From contig NZ_VOEI01000001.1 in NCBI RefSeq assembly GCF_007846095.1, positions 1,116,001 to 1,180,000 on the forward strand: a DNA stretch of 64,000 nt, written 5' to 3'. A program made the translations under genes and the position numbers. Under the pieces are notes generated by a model. That model saw only the letters and a list, made by a program, of their open reading frames with translations. It did not search any database and had not been told where the DNA came from. The DNA is from Mucilaginibacter achroorhodeus (GTDB lineage Bacteria > Bacteroidota > Bacteroidia > Sphingobacteriales > Sphingobacteriaceae). Below, in pieces: positions 43,560 through 52,062 of the stretch (the stretch's first letter is position 1; each line of letters opens with the position of its first letter).

Positions 43560-44087
43560 TTAGCCTTCCAAATAAATATCCAGCAAACCATCGGGCAGGT
43601 CAACATATACCTCTTCGCCCTCAACATCGATCCCTTTAATGATCTCAACGTTCAGCGGGAAAAGCACTTCCTTATTGTTGAAATATACTGACGCTATTAA
43701 CTGCTGCGGATATTCAACAATGTCGTCTATCTCCCCCAGTTCGCCATGTGTTTCGTCTACTACCAAAAAGCCCTTCAGGTCTTTAAGCGTAAACTCTTCC
43801 TTTTTCTTTTTAGGCTTTAGCTTGTTGGGGAGGTAAATATCTTTTTTGGCAAGCAGGGCAGCTTTCTCAACAGTATCTACATCCTCTAAATTAAGATAGG
43901 CCTGGTTATTCTGCAGGTACTTTACCGAGCTTATGAAATAAGGCACCAGTTTACCTGCTATCTCAATAAATACCGAATTGAATTTGATCTTTTCAATATC
44001 CTCAAAATCAACATACATTACCATTTCTCCCTTTAGGCCCTTGGTTTTTAGTATGCTGCCTATCCTGAAATGTTCTTCGGTTTTCAT
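43560..44087 (-). CDS. rimM: 16S rRNA processing protein RimM
   Basis: 175 residues from the ATG at 44087. A longer in-frame reading to 44363 would run over the terminator and into rpsP and is rejected. The RimM N-terminal barrel is visible in 'HFRIGSILKTKGLKGEMVMYVDFEDIEKI', and the PRC-type C-terminal barrel in 'LKDLKGFLVVDETHGELGEIDDIVEYPQQLIASVYFNNKEVLFPL'. It binds S19 during 30S assembly. A stem-loop between rpsP and rimM may separate their transcripts. Confidence 0.94.
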   Translation of the reverse strand: MKTEEHFRIGSILKTKGLKGEMVMYVDFEDIEKIKFNSVFIEIAGKLVPYFISSVKYLQNNQAYLNLEDVDTVEKAALLAKKDIYLPNKLKPKKKKEEFTLKDLKGFLVVDETHGELGEIDDIVEYPQQLIASVYFNNKEVLFPLNVEIIKGIDVEGEEVYVDLPDGLLDIYLEG

Positions 44088-44110
44088 GCTTAAAAATATA
44101 TTAAAATAAT

Positions 44111-44145
44111 AATGGCGAAGAACGTTAGTCCTTCGCCATTTTAAG
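44111..44145 (-). terminator. hairpin between rpsP and rimM
   Basis: AATGGCGAAG / CTTCGCCATT (10-bp stem) followed by an AT-rich stretch on the minus strand, 24 bases upstream of the rimM ATG. It could terminate or attenuate transcription out of rpsP. Confidence 0.6.
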
Positions 44146-44223
44146 ATCCAAGAATCAAGACTATAAGGATCAAGAAAAAATTTCCTGCCTCTTGCTTCCT
44201 GATATCCTGCCTCTGTTGTAAAA

Positions 44224-44763
44224 TTATTCAGCGCTTTCTGCAGACTCTTCAGTTGCAGCACCTTCTTCGGTAGCAGGAGCTTCTTCAGCTGCTTCCTCTG
44301 CAGGTGGCGTGTTTTTAGCAGCGATAGCTGCAGCTTTATCTTCTTTCTTTTTAGCTTCAGCAATTAAGGCAGCTTTACGTGCTTCGTCTTTAGCTGATGC
44401 TAAGTTTGATTTTTTACCGGTTATTTTACCATCTTTTTGATCTAACCATGCAGTAAATTTCTCATCTGCCTGCTCTTGGGTTAAAGCACCTTTGGTAACA
44501 CCACCTTGTAAGTGTTTTTTGTATAATACCCCTTTGTAAGAAAGTATTGCACGGCAGGTATCAGTTGGCTGTGCGCCGTTGTTAACCCACTCAAAAGTTT
44601 TATCAAAATTGATGTCAATTGTAGCCGGGTTAGTGTTTGGGTTGTAAGAGCCAATACGCTCAATAAACCTACCATCCCTTGGTGCACGGGCATCTGCTAC
44701 TACGATGTAGTAAAAAGGTTTTCCTTTTTTACCGTGTCTTTGCAATCTGATCTTAGTTGCCAT
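44224..44763 (-). CDS. rpsP: 30S ribosomal protein S16 with acidic C-terminal extension
   Basis: 179 residues. The first 80 form S16 ('[43 protein letters not shown]'). The remaining half is a low-complexity Ala/Glu/Lys-rich extension ending '[14 protein letters not shown]', a form common in this phylum and about twice the length of the E. coli protein. It heads the ribosomal/tRNA-maturation set. Confidence 0.97.
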   Translation of the reverse strand: MATKIRLQRHGKKGKPFYYIVVADARAPRDGRFIERIGSYNPNTNPATIDINFDKTFEWVNNGAQPTDTCRAILSYKGVLYKKHLQGGVTKGALTQEQADEKFTAWLDQKDGKITGKKSNLASAKDEARKAALIAEAKKKEDKAAAIAAKNTPPAEEAAEEAPATEEGAATEESAESAE

Positions 44764-44816
44764 TCTTTGTTTTTTATGTATTCAACATTACCCCCGGAGT
44801 TCTTTCTGCGGGGACG

Positions 44817-44824
44817 CAAAGGTA
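44817..44824 (-). promoter_or_regulatory. -7 box for rpsP
   Basis: TACCTTTG matches the consensus exactly, 54 bases before the rpsP ATG. The -33 element at the expected distance is only T-rich. Confidence 0.45.
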
Positions 44825-44829
44825 TAAAT

Positions 44830-45452
44830 TAATATTTATATATAAAAGGCTTATAATTAAATCGTTTGTGGTTGGGTTTTAGTGTTGCGTTATAGCAAAC
44901 GATTGGGGTTTACGTGAATGTAAAATATTATATCATCGCGAAGACACGATGTATATATGGGTTGATGCGAACTCATAGGTAATTCTTCGTTAGGAATGGT
45001 AGTGATACTGATGATTGGCAGTGGATGTTCCTTTCTTTTCTCTCAAAAGAAAGGAACCAAAGAAAAGTCGCGGCTACGGTAACGCGCTACAAAGTAAGTG
45101 CTCCTGCAGTGCCTGTGCTATCCGCTTGTTACACTATGCCGCATTTTTCCATAAGGTTTAGTTAGTGCTTATAGTTCCAAACAAGCTTTCGCACGACGTT
45201 TTACAAGCATAAACAATACTGACAAAATCCTGTCAGCGTTCACGGTGTTCACAAGCGTTCATGGCGTGAACGTGAACGCTAAATGCAAATTTAGAAAGAC
45301 TGATCTCACGTAAAAAATTTTTAAGCTTTTGTGTAACAACCGTGATACACCGGCATCTTAATAACGCTATGCAGCCAAGGTCTCATAAAGCTGCAAGTTA
45401 TTGTGAGGGCCCGCACCTTAAGGGTTCCGTTAAATAAATTCACTTAAACAAA
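44830..45452. other. intergenic region with palindromes, no gene seen
   Basis: About 620 bases. It holds two hairpins: CTTTCTTTTCTCTCAAAAGAAAGG near 45032-45055 (CTTTCTTTT / AAAAGAAAG) and GCGTTCAC...GTGAACGC at 45235-45278 with a small bulge. Short frames are present but none is convincing. The second hairpin could be regulatory for the downstream SPFH gene. Confidence 0.45.
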
Positions 45453-47342
45453 ATGTCTGAAAATTTATTGATCCAGTTCTGGTGGGTATTTCCGCTGGTG
45501 GCTGCTGTTCTGCTGTACAAATTCGTACTGCGGGTTTTCTTTGGTATGATCATCGTTCCGGATGACCGTATTGGTTTAGTTGTTAAAAAATTTACACTTT
45601 ATGGCGATACGCGCCTGCCAGATGGGCGCATTATAGCCACAAAGGGCGAAGCAGGTATGCAGGCAGCGCCGCTTGCACCAGGCCTTTACTGGCGCATGTG
45701 GCCATGGCAGTATACCATTACCATGGAACAATTCACTATTATCCCGCAGGATAAGCTGGGCCTGGTAAAAGCAAAAGACGGTGCCCCTATGGATACCGGC
45801 CGCGTGCTGGGTAAACCGGTAGATTGCGACAAATTCCAGGATGGCCGCGCCTTTTTAGAGAACAAAGGGCAAAAAGGCCCGCAAGCGGCATTCCTTACGC
45901 CGGGTAACTACCGTATAAACACATTCCTGTTTGAGATTGTGATGGTACCAATCACCCGTATCCATGAAAACAAGGTGGGCATCGTTACCACACTTGATGG
46001 TGAGCCTTTGGATAAAGGTGAGATAGCAGGCGGTTCGGTAGATGGCCACCGTAACTACCAGGACCCAATGGCTTTTATTAAAGCCGGTGGTAAAAAGGGT
46101 TTGCAGGAAGATGTGATCCTGGCAGGTACCTATTACCTTAACCCCTGGTTTGCCATTGTGGAGCAGGTAGATATGATACATATCCACATCGGTTATGTAG
46201 GTGTAGTTAACTCGTTTGTTGGCCCGGAAGGGCTTGATACCAGCGGGGTAGGCTTTACCCACGGTAACATTGTAGCTAAAAACGAAAAAGGTGTTTGGGA
46301 CGAACCGCTTGACCCGGGCAAGCACCCGATAAATATTTACACCCATGCGGTTGAGATAGTACCTACAACCAACATCGTTTTAAACTGGGCAAACAGCCGT
46401 ACCGAATCGCATGAGTTGGATAAGAACCTGTGTACTATTAGTGTGCGCTCTTCAGATGGTTTTACTTTTAACCTCGATGTTTCGCAGATCATTCACATAC
46501 CACGTAACGAAGCACCAAAGGTTATTGCCCGTTTTGGTAACATGAAAAACCTGGTATCGCAGGTATTAGAACCAACTATTGCCAACTACTTCCGTAACTC
46601 GGCACAAAAAAGTGGCGTTATCGAGTTCCTGACCAACCGTTCGCAAAGGCAGGAAGATGCGCGACAACAAATAAGCAAGGTGCTGGCCGCCTATAACGTG
46701 GAGGGCGTAGATACGCTGATAGGTGACATTGTGCCTCCGGAAGCACTGATGAAAACCCTTACCGACCGTAAGATAGCCGAACAGGAACGTGTTACCTACG
46801 AGATCCAAAAAAGCGCACAAATTGAGCGGAAAGAGTTTGAGAGTGCCAAAGCCGGCGCCGATATGCAACCCGAGGTTGTAAAATCAACCCGCCAGGTAGA
46901 GATCAACACCCAATTGGCTGCTTCAAAGGTTGCCGCTGCAAGAGGTGATGCGGAATCGCGCATCATCAACGCTAAAGCGGATGCAGAGAATAAAACCATT
47001 ACTGCCAAAGCGGATGCCGAAGCCAAAACCATTAACGCCAAAGCAGACGCTGCAGCCACAGAGGTTAACGGTAACGCCGACGCCGGTAAAATAAAAGCCA
47101 TTGGTTTGGCCGAGGCCGAAGTTACCAAACAGAAAACCGAAGCCATGGGTACCGAGCAATATGCCATAGTGCGTGTGGCCGAGGCCTTAGCTACCAACGG
47201 CATTAAGCTGGTACCAGAGATATTGGTAAGCGGTAAAGACGGCGGAAGCGGAGGCATGATAGATGCCCTTATCGGCAACGAAATGCTGAAGAAATTGCAA
47301 AGAGAGGGAGAAGTGAAGAGTGATGCTGTGAATCGTGAGTAG
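45453..47342 (+). CDS. SPFH/Band-7 protein with four N-terminal repeats (vault-like layout)
   Basis: 629 residues. A single N-terminal transmembrane segment (about 8-33) is followed by four repeats of 60-75 residues, starting near 35, 97, 167 and 243, each with an initial 'K/R-I/L/V-G-L/I-V' and a late 'L-x-P/A-G-x-Y' (for example 'IPQDKLGLVKAKDG', 'ENKVGIVTTLDG', 'LAGTYYLNPWFAIVE'). The SPFH/Band-7 domain follows (about 300-470), then an Ala/Lys/Asp-rich coiled coil with 'INAKADAE' repeats and a Gly-rich end. Repeats plus SPFH shoulder plus helical cap is the order of the major vault protein, but the membrane anchor is different. Flotillin-like scaffolding is the conservative reading. Confidence 0.8.
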   Translation: MSENLLIQFWWVFPLVAAVLLYKFVLRVFFGMIIVPDDRIGLVVKKFTLYGDTRLPDGRIIATKGEAGMQAAPLAPGLYWRMWPWQYTITMEQFTIIPQDKLGLVKAKDGAPMDTGRVLGKPVDCDKFQDGRAFLENKGQKGPQAAFLTPGNYRINTFLFEIVMVPITRIHENKVGIVTTLDGEPLDKGEIAGGSVDGHRNYQDPMAFIKAGGKKGLQEDVILAGTYYLNPWFAIVEQVDMIHIHIGYVGVVNSFVGPEGLDTSGVGFTHGNIVAKNEKGVWDEPLDPGKHPINIYTHAVEIVPTTNIVLNWANSRTESHELDKNLCTISVRSSDGFTFNLDVSQIIHIPRNEAPKVIARFGNMKNLVSQVLEPTIANYFRNSAQKSGVIEFLTNRSQRQEDARQQISKVLAAYNVEGVDTLIGDIVPPEALMKTLTDRKIAEQERVTYEIQKSAQIERKEFESAKAGADMQPEVVKSTRQVEINTQLAASKVAAARGDAESRIINAKADAENKTITAKADAEAKTINAKADAAATEVNGNADAGKIKAIGLAEAEVTKQKTEAMGTEQYAIVRVAEALATNGIKLVPEILVSGKDGGSGGMIDALIGNEMLKKLQREGEVKSDAVNRE

Positions 47343-47346
47343 TTTA

Positions 47347-47449
47347 ATTCCCTCCCAAGGGAGGGGTGCGCAGGGATAAGCGCGAAGGCAGGGAGGGGTT
47401 ATTTGCACAACGCAGAAACCCCTCCCTACACCCTCCCGAGGGAGGGAAT
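47347..47449. repeat. nested palindromic GC-rich repeat
   Basis: Outer arms ATTCCCTCCC (47347-47356) and GGGAGGGAAT (47440-47449) and inner arms GGGAGGGGTT (47391-47400) and AACCCCTCCC (47417-47426) form a nested hairpin of about 100 bases. It has no coding potential and belongs to the same GC-rich class as the elements at 25777 and 39795. Confidence 0.7.
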
Positions 47450-47486
47450 CGCACAAGGCTCCTCGCAATGACACATTTTGATGCAT

Positions 47487-47524
47487 AAAGGAGAAGGCCG
47501 CTCAATTGAGTGGCCTTCTCCTTT
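47487..47524. terminator. bidirectional terminator before pfkA end
   Basis: AAAGGAGAAGGCC...GGCCTTCTCCTTT with the inner stem CTCAATTGAG. It ends the pfkA transcript on the minus strand and can act on the plus strand. Confidence 0.8.
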
Positions 47525-47527
47525 TAT

Positions 47528-48505
47528 TTATATCGAGAGTATTTCTACTATCTTCAACAAGTTGGGGTTTATCTCTTCTACATGCTTGCAGGCATGCTCA
47601 AAAGGTGTGTAGCTGATCTCATTATGAATAATGCCGATCATTTCGTTGCGGTGACCGTCGCGTAGTGCTTCAACGGCGGCAACACCCATCCGACTTGCCA
47701 ACACCCTGTCCATACATGAAGGGCGACCGCCGCGCTGGATGTGCCCAAGGATGGATACGCGTGTATCGTAATGCGGGAAACGCTCTTTAACCTGTCGGCC
47801 TATCTCAAAGGCACCACCGGCATCATCGCCTTCGGCAACTATTACAATTTTTGATAACTTATCTTTTCGGCCGGTCTCTAAACGTTCGCACAAAGCGCCG
47901 ATGTTAGTTTCCGTTTCCGGGATCACAATGGCTTCAGCTCCTGATGCAATACCGGTGCGCAGGGCAATTAACCCAGAATCACGTCCCATCACTTCGATAA
48001 TGAACACTCGGTCGTGCGATTCTGCGGTATCACGGATCTTATCTACTGCATCAATAACGGTGTTTATGGCAGTATCGTAGCCAATAGTAAAATCGGTACC
48101 TGCCAAATCGTTGTCAATTGTGCCTGGCAAACCAATTACCGGGATATCGTACTCTGCACCAAAAATGCGTGCGCCGGTAAAAGTACCATCGCCACCTATA
48201 GCCACTAAAGCATCAATTCCGTGGCGTTTTATCTGGTCGTAAGCAAGTTTGCGTCCCGCAGGGGTTCTGAACTGTTCGCTACGTGCGGTTTTTAATATTG
48301 TACCACCACGCTGAATTATGTTGGCTACAGATTTACGGTCCATAGAGAACAGCTCACCATTGATCATACCCTCGTATCCACGGCGGATACCTGTAACATC
48401 AATACCGTAATAATATGCTGAACGAACAACCGCGCGGATAGCGGCATTCATGCCAGGCGCGTCACCACCGGATGTAAAAAGTCCTATATTTTTTATTTGC
48501 GTCAT
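47528..48505 (-). CDS. pfkA: 6-phosphofructokinase
   Basis: 325 residues of the ATP-dependent class. Motifs: '[17 protein letters not shown]' near the N-terminus, '[13 protein letters not shown]' (ATP site), '[24 protein letters not shown]' (catalytic Asp) and '[27 protein letters not shown]'. It phosphorylates fructose-6-phosphate in glycolysis. It is monocistronic, with its own terminator. Confidence 0.96.
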   Translation of the reverse strand: MTQIKNIGLFTSGGDAPGMNAAIRAVVRSAYYYGIDVTGIRRGYEGMINGELFSMDRKSVANIIQRGGTILKTARSEQFRTPAGRKLAYDQIKRHGIDALVAIGGDGTFTGARIFGAEYDIPVIGLPGTIDNDLAGTDFTIGYDTAINTVIDAVDKIRDTAESHDRVFIIEVMGRDSGLIALRTGIASGAEAIVIPETETNIGALCERLETGRKDKLSKIVIVAEGDDAGGAFEIGRQVKERFPHYDTRVSILGHIQRGGRPSCMDRVLASRMGVAAVEALRDGHRNEMIGIIHNEISYTPFEHACKHVEEINPNLLKIVEILSI

Positions 48506-48607
48506 TTGTAAGAAGGCGCTTTAAAAGTCTGTACAAAAAGAGATACTCTACTAAACACATGTAATAAGGTGTTTTTTGTAAAGTCAGCGCGAAGTTACAT
48601 TATTTTT

Positions 48608-50344
48608 TTAGTTAAGGCTCACTTTTTTGTAAGCCGCAATGCCACTGTCAAGATATTTTATAAACTCCGGGATGTTTTGATTTGCCCCTTGCGGCGGCAC
48701 CAAGGTTTCTCCTTTTTCGTTGATAATCACATAGTAAGGCTGCGCGTTCGAATGATATTTAGCGACTTCAAAATCAAGCCATTTGTTGCCAATTGTGGTA
48801 GCTTTTTTACCGGGAGATAAAAGCAGGTCGGTTTGCTCACTTGCCGGCAGTTCGGTTTTATCGTCGATAACCAACTGCAGCATTACAAACTCATTTTGCA
48901 AACGTTTAAACACTTCCGGATTAGGGAAAACGTTTTGCTCCATTAAGCGGCAGTTAACACAGTTCCATCCGGTAAAATCTATCAGAATCGGTTTTTTTAA
49001 TTGTTTTGAAACTTCAACCGCCTGGTCGTAATCGTACCAGTCATCAATCCCTTTAACCTTTGGCAGCCGTTTAAAAATCTCTTCGTATTTTTTCTCTTTG
49101 ATAGTTGTTGTGGCGGTTGCCGATGCAGCATTTGTTGAGGAACCAGACCCAAGCGTCAGGTCAAAATCCTGTGTACTTAATGGTGGTAGTAATGCGCTGA
49201 TAGATTTGAGCGGAGCTCCCCATAAACCAGGGATCATATATACCGTAAATGCGAAAGCTGCCATCGCAAAGAAAGTACGTGTAACGGTTAAATGCTGCAC
49301 ATCGCTGTCGTGCGAAAATTTGATCTTTCCTATCAGGTACAAACTCATCAAGATGCCAATAGCAATCCAGATAGATAAAACCACCTCTCGGTCTATCAGG
49401 TTCCAATGATAAGCCAGGTCTACATTCGATAAGAACTTCAGCGCGAATGCTATCTCTATAAAACCAAGAATAACCTTAACACTATTTAACCAGCCTCCGG
49501 ATTTTGGTAAACTTTTTAATGCTGAAGGGAAAGTAGCAAATATGGTAAAAGGCAAAGCAATAGCCAGCGAGAAGCCAAACATCACCACTGCGGGTGCAAG
49601 TCTGTCGCCTTTTGTGAAAGCGCTTGAGAGCACACCGCCAATGGCAGGGCCGGTACACGAGAATGATACAACCACCAATGTAGCAGCCATGAAAAATATG
49701 CCCGCAAAACCCCCTTTATCTGAGTTGGCATCAAGTTTATTAGCCAATGAACTTGGCAGCGTAATTTCGAATGCACCAAGGAACGATGCACCGAATACGA
49801 TCAGCATCAAAAAGAAAAAGAAGTTAAATATGCCATTTGTAGCTAAGCCATTCAAAGCCGTTGGCCCAAATATAATGGTGATCAGCAAACCGAAAACCAC
49901 GTATATGAAGATGATACAAAGCCCATATAAACAAGACTGCCAAATGGCCTTAGCCCGCGTGCCCCCCTTTTTGGTAAAGAAACTCACCGTTAGCGGCAAC
50001 ATTGGATAAACGCATGGCAGCAGGAATGCCGCAAAACCACCCAGGAAGCCTATGATAAACAATTGCCAAAGGCTTTTGGGAGAATCGGTACCATTATTGG
50101 TCACACCATCTTTAGTTGCCTTTTTTAAAGAATCTGCTTTTAGTTTTGCTATGGAGTCGGCCTTTTTAATACCCTCGGCCATTTCCTGGCTTTTAGATGG
50201 CGCTTCGGTAAACTGTACATCACCGGTTGATACGGTGTCTGCTGCTTTTTGCATTGCATGTGCCGGCTTTAGTGCAATAGCAAAAAACAGGGCTAAAAAT
50301 AAAACGGTATATCTGAAAAGGCCTCGGCCTGTAGCTGATGTCAT
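48608..50344 (-). CDS. dsbD: DsbD-type thiol:disulfide interchange protein (transmembrane plus thioredoxin domains)
   Basis: 578 residues. Signal peptide, an acidic linker, then a cytochrome-c-biogenesis-type membrane region of about eight helices ('FLGGFAAFLLPCVYPMLPLTVSFF', with the redox Cys in 'LPCVYP', and 'SFSCTGPAIGG' carrying the other). A C-terminal thioredoxin-like domain has 'DFTGWNCVNCRLMEQNVF' (CxxC). It passes electrons across the inner membrane to periplasmic proteins. The N-terminal periplasmic domain is missing and is encoded by the next gene upstream. Confidence 0.92.
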   Translation of the reverse strand: MTSATGRGLFRYTVLFLALFFAIALKPAHAMQKAADTVSTGDVQFTEAPSKSQEMAEGIKKADSIAKLKADSLKKATKDGVTNNGTDSPKSLWQLFIIGFLGGFAAFLLPCVYPMLPLTVSFFTKKGGTRAKAIWQSCLYGLCIIFIYVVFGLLITIIFGPTALNGLATNGIFNFFFFLMLIVFGASFLGAFEITLPSSLANKLDANSDKGGFAGIFFMAATLVVVSFSCTGPAIGGVLSSAFTKGDRLAPAVVMFGFSLAIALPFTIFATFPSALKSLPKSGGWLNSVKVILGFIEIAFALKFLSNVDLAYHWNLIDREVVLSIWIAIGILMSLYLIGKIKFSHDSDVQHLTVTRTFFAMAAFAFTVYMIPGLWGAPLKSISALLPPLSTQDFDLTLGSGSSTNAASATATTTIKEKKYEEIFKRLPKVKGIDDWYDYDQAVEVSKQLKKPILIDFTGWNCVNCRLMEQNVFPNPEVFKRLQNEFVMLQLVIDDKTELPASEQTDLLLSPGKKATTIGNKWLDFEVAKYHSNAQPYYVIINEKGETLVPPQGANQNIPEFIKYLDSGIAAYKKVSLN

Positions 50345-50364
50345 CTAAAGCAGTTCTTTATAAA

Positions 50365-50814
50365 TTATTTAACAGGGATGCTGAACTTCACCTCATCCGG
50401 CGGAAGGCACTTGGTATCGTTACAAGTCATAAATTCAACCTTACCGGTAACTGTAGTAGCTTTAGCTTTGAGTTTTATTTTTTGCTGAAATATTACTGAA
50501 TTTTCAAAGAAACCAACATTCATGCTAAACACTTTTTCGTAACGTGTTATAGGTGTTGGCTCAATGGTTTTGCCAACCAAAGTATATTCTTTAGATGGCG
50601 TGTAAGTGAAAGTGGTTTTAACCGGCCCACCCTCTTTCACTGTTTGAGAGTATACATGCCAGCCTTTATCAATAGTGGCCTTTATAAGCAAGGTAGCCTC
50701 GGTTGGGCTGGTCCTTTTTGCGGCAAATGCCCAGGTAACAGGTGCTTCTATTTGTGCTTTGGCACCTACAGAGAATACAAATAATGCGGCAACCGCTAAA
50801 AGTAATTTCTTCAT
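50365..50814 (-). CDS. DsbD N-terminal-domain-like protein
   Basis: 149 residues with a signal peptide (residues 1-20). The immunoglobulin-like DsbD alpha domain pattern is seen in 'WAFAAKRTSPTEATLLIKATIDKGWHVYSQT', with Cys pair 'MTCNDTKCLPP' at the end, the redox-active site of that domain. It would accept electrons from the DsbD encoded by the following gene. A split into two genes is common in Bacteroidota. It starts one base past the birA stop. Confidence 0.88.
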   Translation of the reverse strand: MKKLLLAVAALFVFSVGAKAQIEAPVTWAFAAKRTSPTEATLLIKATIDKGWHVYSQTVKEGGPVKTTFTYTPSKEYTLVGKTIEPTPITRYEKVFSMNVGFFENSVIFQQKIKLKAKATTVTGKVEFMTCNDTKCLPPDEVKFSIPVK

Positions 50815-50815
50815 C

Positions 50816-51586
50816 TTAATTGTTTAAAAATTCTATCTCCTTTAAATTGTAAAGCCGCTCACCTGCATCAGTATGCACAACAAGCAAACCTTCATCTGTA
50901 ACATTTTTTATTACGCCTTTGAATGTTTCACCGTTCGACTTAAATAAACGCTCTTCGTTTAATCTGTACAAACGGCTCTGGTACAATTCACGTATCTGAG
51001 CAAACTTACCCATTCTTAATTGAAGGTAATAACCCTCAACCTTATTGCAAATTTGAGCTAAAATAGTTTTTAAATCATAATCCCTCTGTAATATCTTCTT
51101 AATTGATGTTGCATTTGTTGCCGATGGATGAAAATCTTCCTGATTTACATTGAGGCCTATCCCAATAATGGAATGCTTAATGCGACTACCTTGTAAAATA
51201 TTCTCGATCAGCATGCCGCCAAATTTATTGTTCTGATAATAAATATCGTTAGGCCATTTTATCTTTAAGCTGTCACGCAGCAGGGGGTATAAAGCGTCAT
51301 ATACACCCAGGCTTACGGCGCGGGTAAGGTCAAACTGCTGTTGTACCGATAAAAAGCCGGGATTTAAGAGTATGCTGAAAGTTAAATTTTTACCCGGTTG
51401 GGCATGCCAGGTGTTATCACGCTGGCCTCGGCCGGCAAATTGGTCTTCTGCCATAATGACGGTACCCTCTGGTAGTGGCGTGGATTTTGACAAAAGATTT
51501 TTAAGGAATGTATTTGTTGAGTCAACTTGTTTAAGCTCCACCAAATTTTGTCCAACAAATAATGCCGAAAATATGTTATTTTGCAA
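50816..51586 (-). CDS. birA: biotin--[acetyl-CoA-carboxylase] ligase
   Basis: 256 residues. The catalytic region is clear: 'EVDSTNTFLKN'-type start ('QVDSTNTFLKNLLSK'), the biotin-binding 'GRGQRDNTWHAQPGKNLTFSILL', then 'LKIKWPNDIYYQNNKFGGMLIEN' and 'IIGIGLNVNQ'. There is no N-terminal helix-turn-helix, so it is a ligase only. The reading starts at a TTG (51586), with no ATG in reach that keeps the conserved N-terminus. It is first gene of the run birA - dsbD N-part - dsbD and divergent from rsfS. Confidence 0.93.
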   Translation of the reverse strand: MQNNIFSALFVGQNLVELKQVDSTNTFLKNLLSKSTPLPEGTVIMAEDQFAGRGQRDNTWHAQPGKNLTFSILLNPGFLSVQQQFDLTRAVSLGVYDALYPLLRDSLKIKWPNDIYYQNNKFGGMLIENILQGSRIKHSIIGIGLNVNQEDFHPSATNATSIKKILQRDYDLKTILAQICNKVEGYYLQLRMGKFAQIRELYQSRLYRLNEERLFKSNGETFKGVIKNVTDEGLLVVHTDAGERLYNLKEIEFLNN

Positions 51587-51633
51587 CGTATAATAATTTA
51601 AAAACCAAAATCGTTCAAAACTAAATCTTTTTG

Positions 51634-52008
51634 ATGGTAAAAAGTAAAGTGATAAATGAGTCTGCCTACCTTTCTGAACTGGCCATACATGGCATGCAGG
51701 AGAAAAAAGGGAATGAACTGGTCAGGCTCGATCTTAGAAATATAAACAGTTCGGTAGCAGATTATTTTGTAGTTTGCCACGCCGATTCAGCCACGCAGGT
51801 AAAAGCAATAGCCAACAGTGTTGAAGATGAAATATACAAAGCTTTACAAATAGAGCCCTGGAGAAAAGAGGGGCTTGAGTATGGCGAGTGGATATTACTT
51901 GATTATGTAGATGTAGTGATACATGTTTTCCGTACGGATAAACGCGAGTTTTATGGCGTTGAGGACCTGTGGGGAGATGCTGAGATACAAAGTTATAAAA
52001 GCGCTTAA
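51634..52008 (+). CDS. rsfS: ribosome silencing factor RsfS
   Basis: 124 residues from the ATG at 51634. The RsfS/Iojap fold is seen in 'LVRLDLRNINSSVADYFVVCHADSATQVKAIANSVEDEI', 'WRKEGLEYGEWILLDYVDVVIHVFRTDKREFYGVEDLWGDAEI'. It binds L14 and blocks subunit joining in slow growth. ftsH follows 54 bases past its stop, an order common in Bacteroidota. Confidence 0.95.
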   Translation: MVKSKVINESAYLSELAIHGMQEKKGNELVRLDLRNINSSVADYFVVCHADSATQVKAIANSVEDEIYKALQIEPWRKEGLEYGEWILLDYVDVVIHVFRTDKREFYGVEDLWGDAEIQSYKSA

Positions 52009-52062
52009 GCTCAACTATAGCATCGTTATTATTTTACCAATAGCCAATTGAGCTTGTAGAAA

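Noticed and set aside
43560..44363. Long N-terminal extension of rimM to 44363
   Set aside because: The added 92 residues run through a terminator hairpin and the end of rpsP, and are Lys/Leu-rich antisense-like sequence. The ATG at 44087 gives the family N-terminus.
46923..47180. Possible CRISPR-like or tandem DNA repeats
   Set aside because: The repeats code for 'NAKADAE'-type helix units within the SPFH protein. They have no spacers and vary in sequence, so they are protein repeats.
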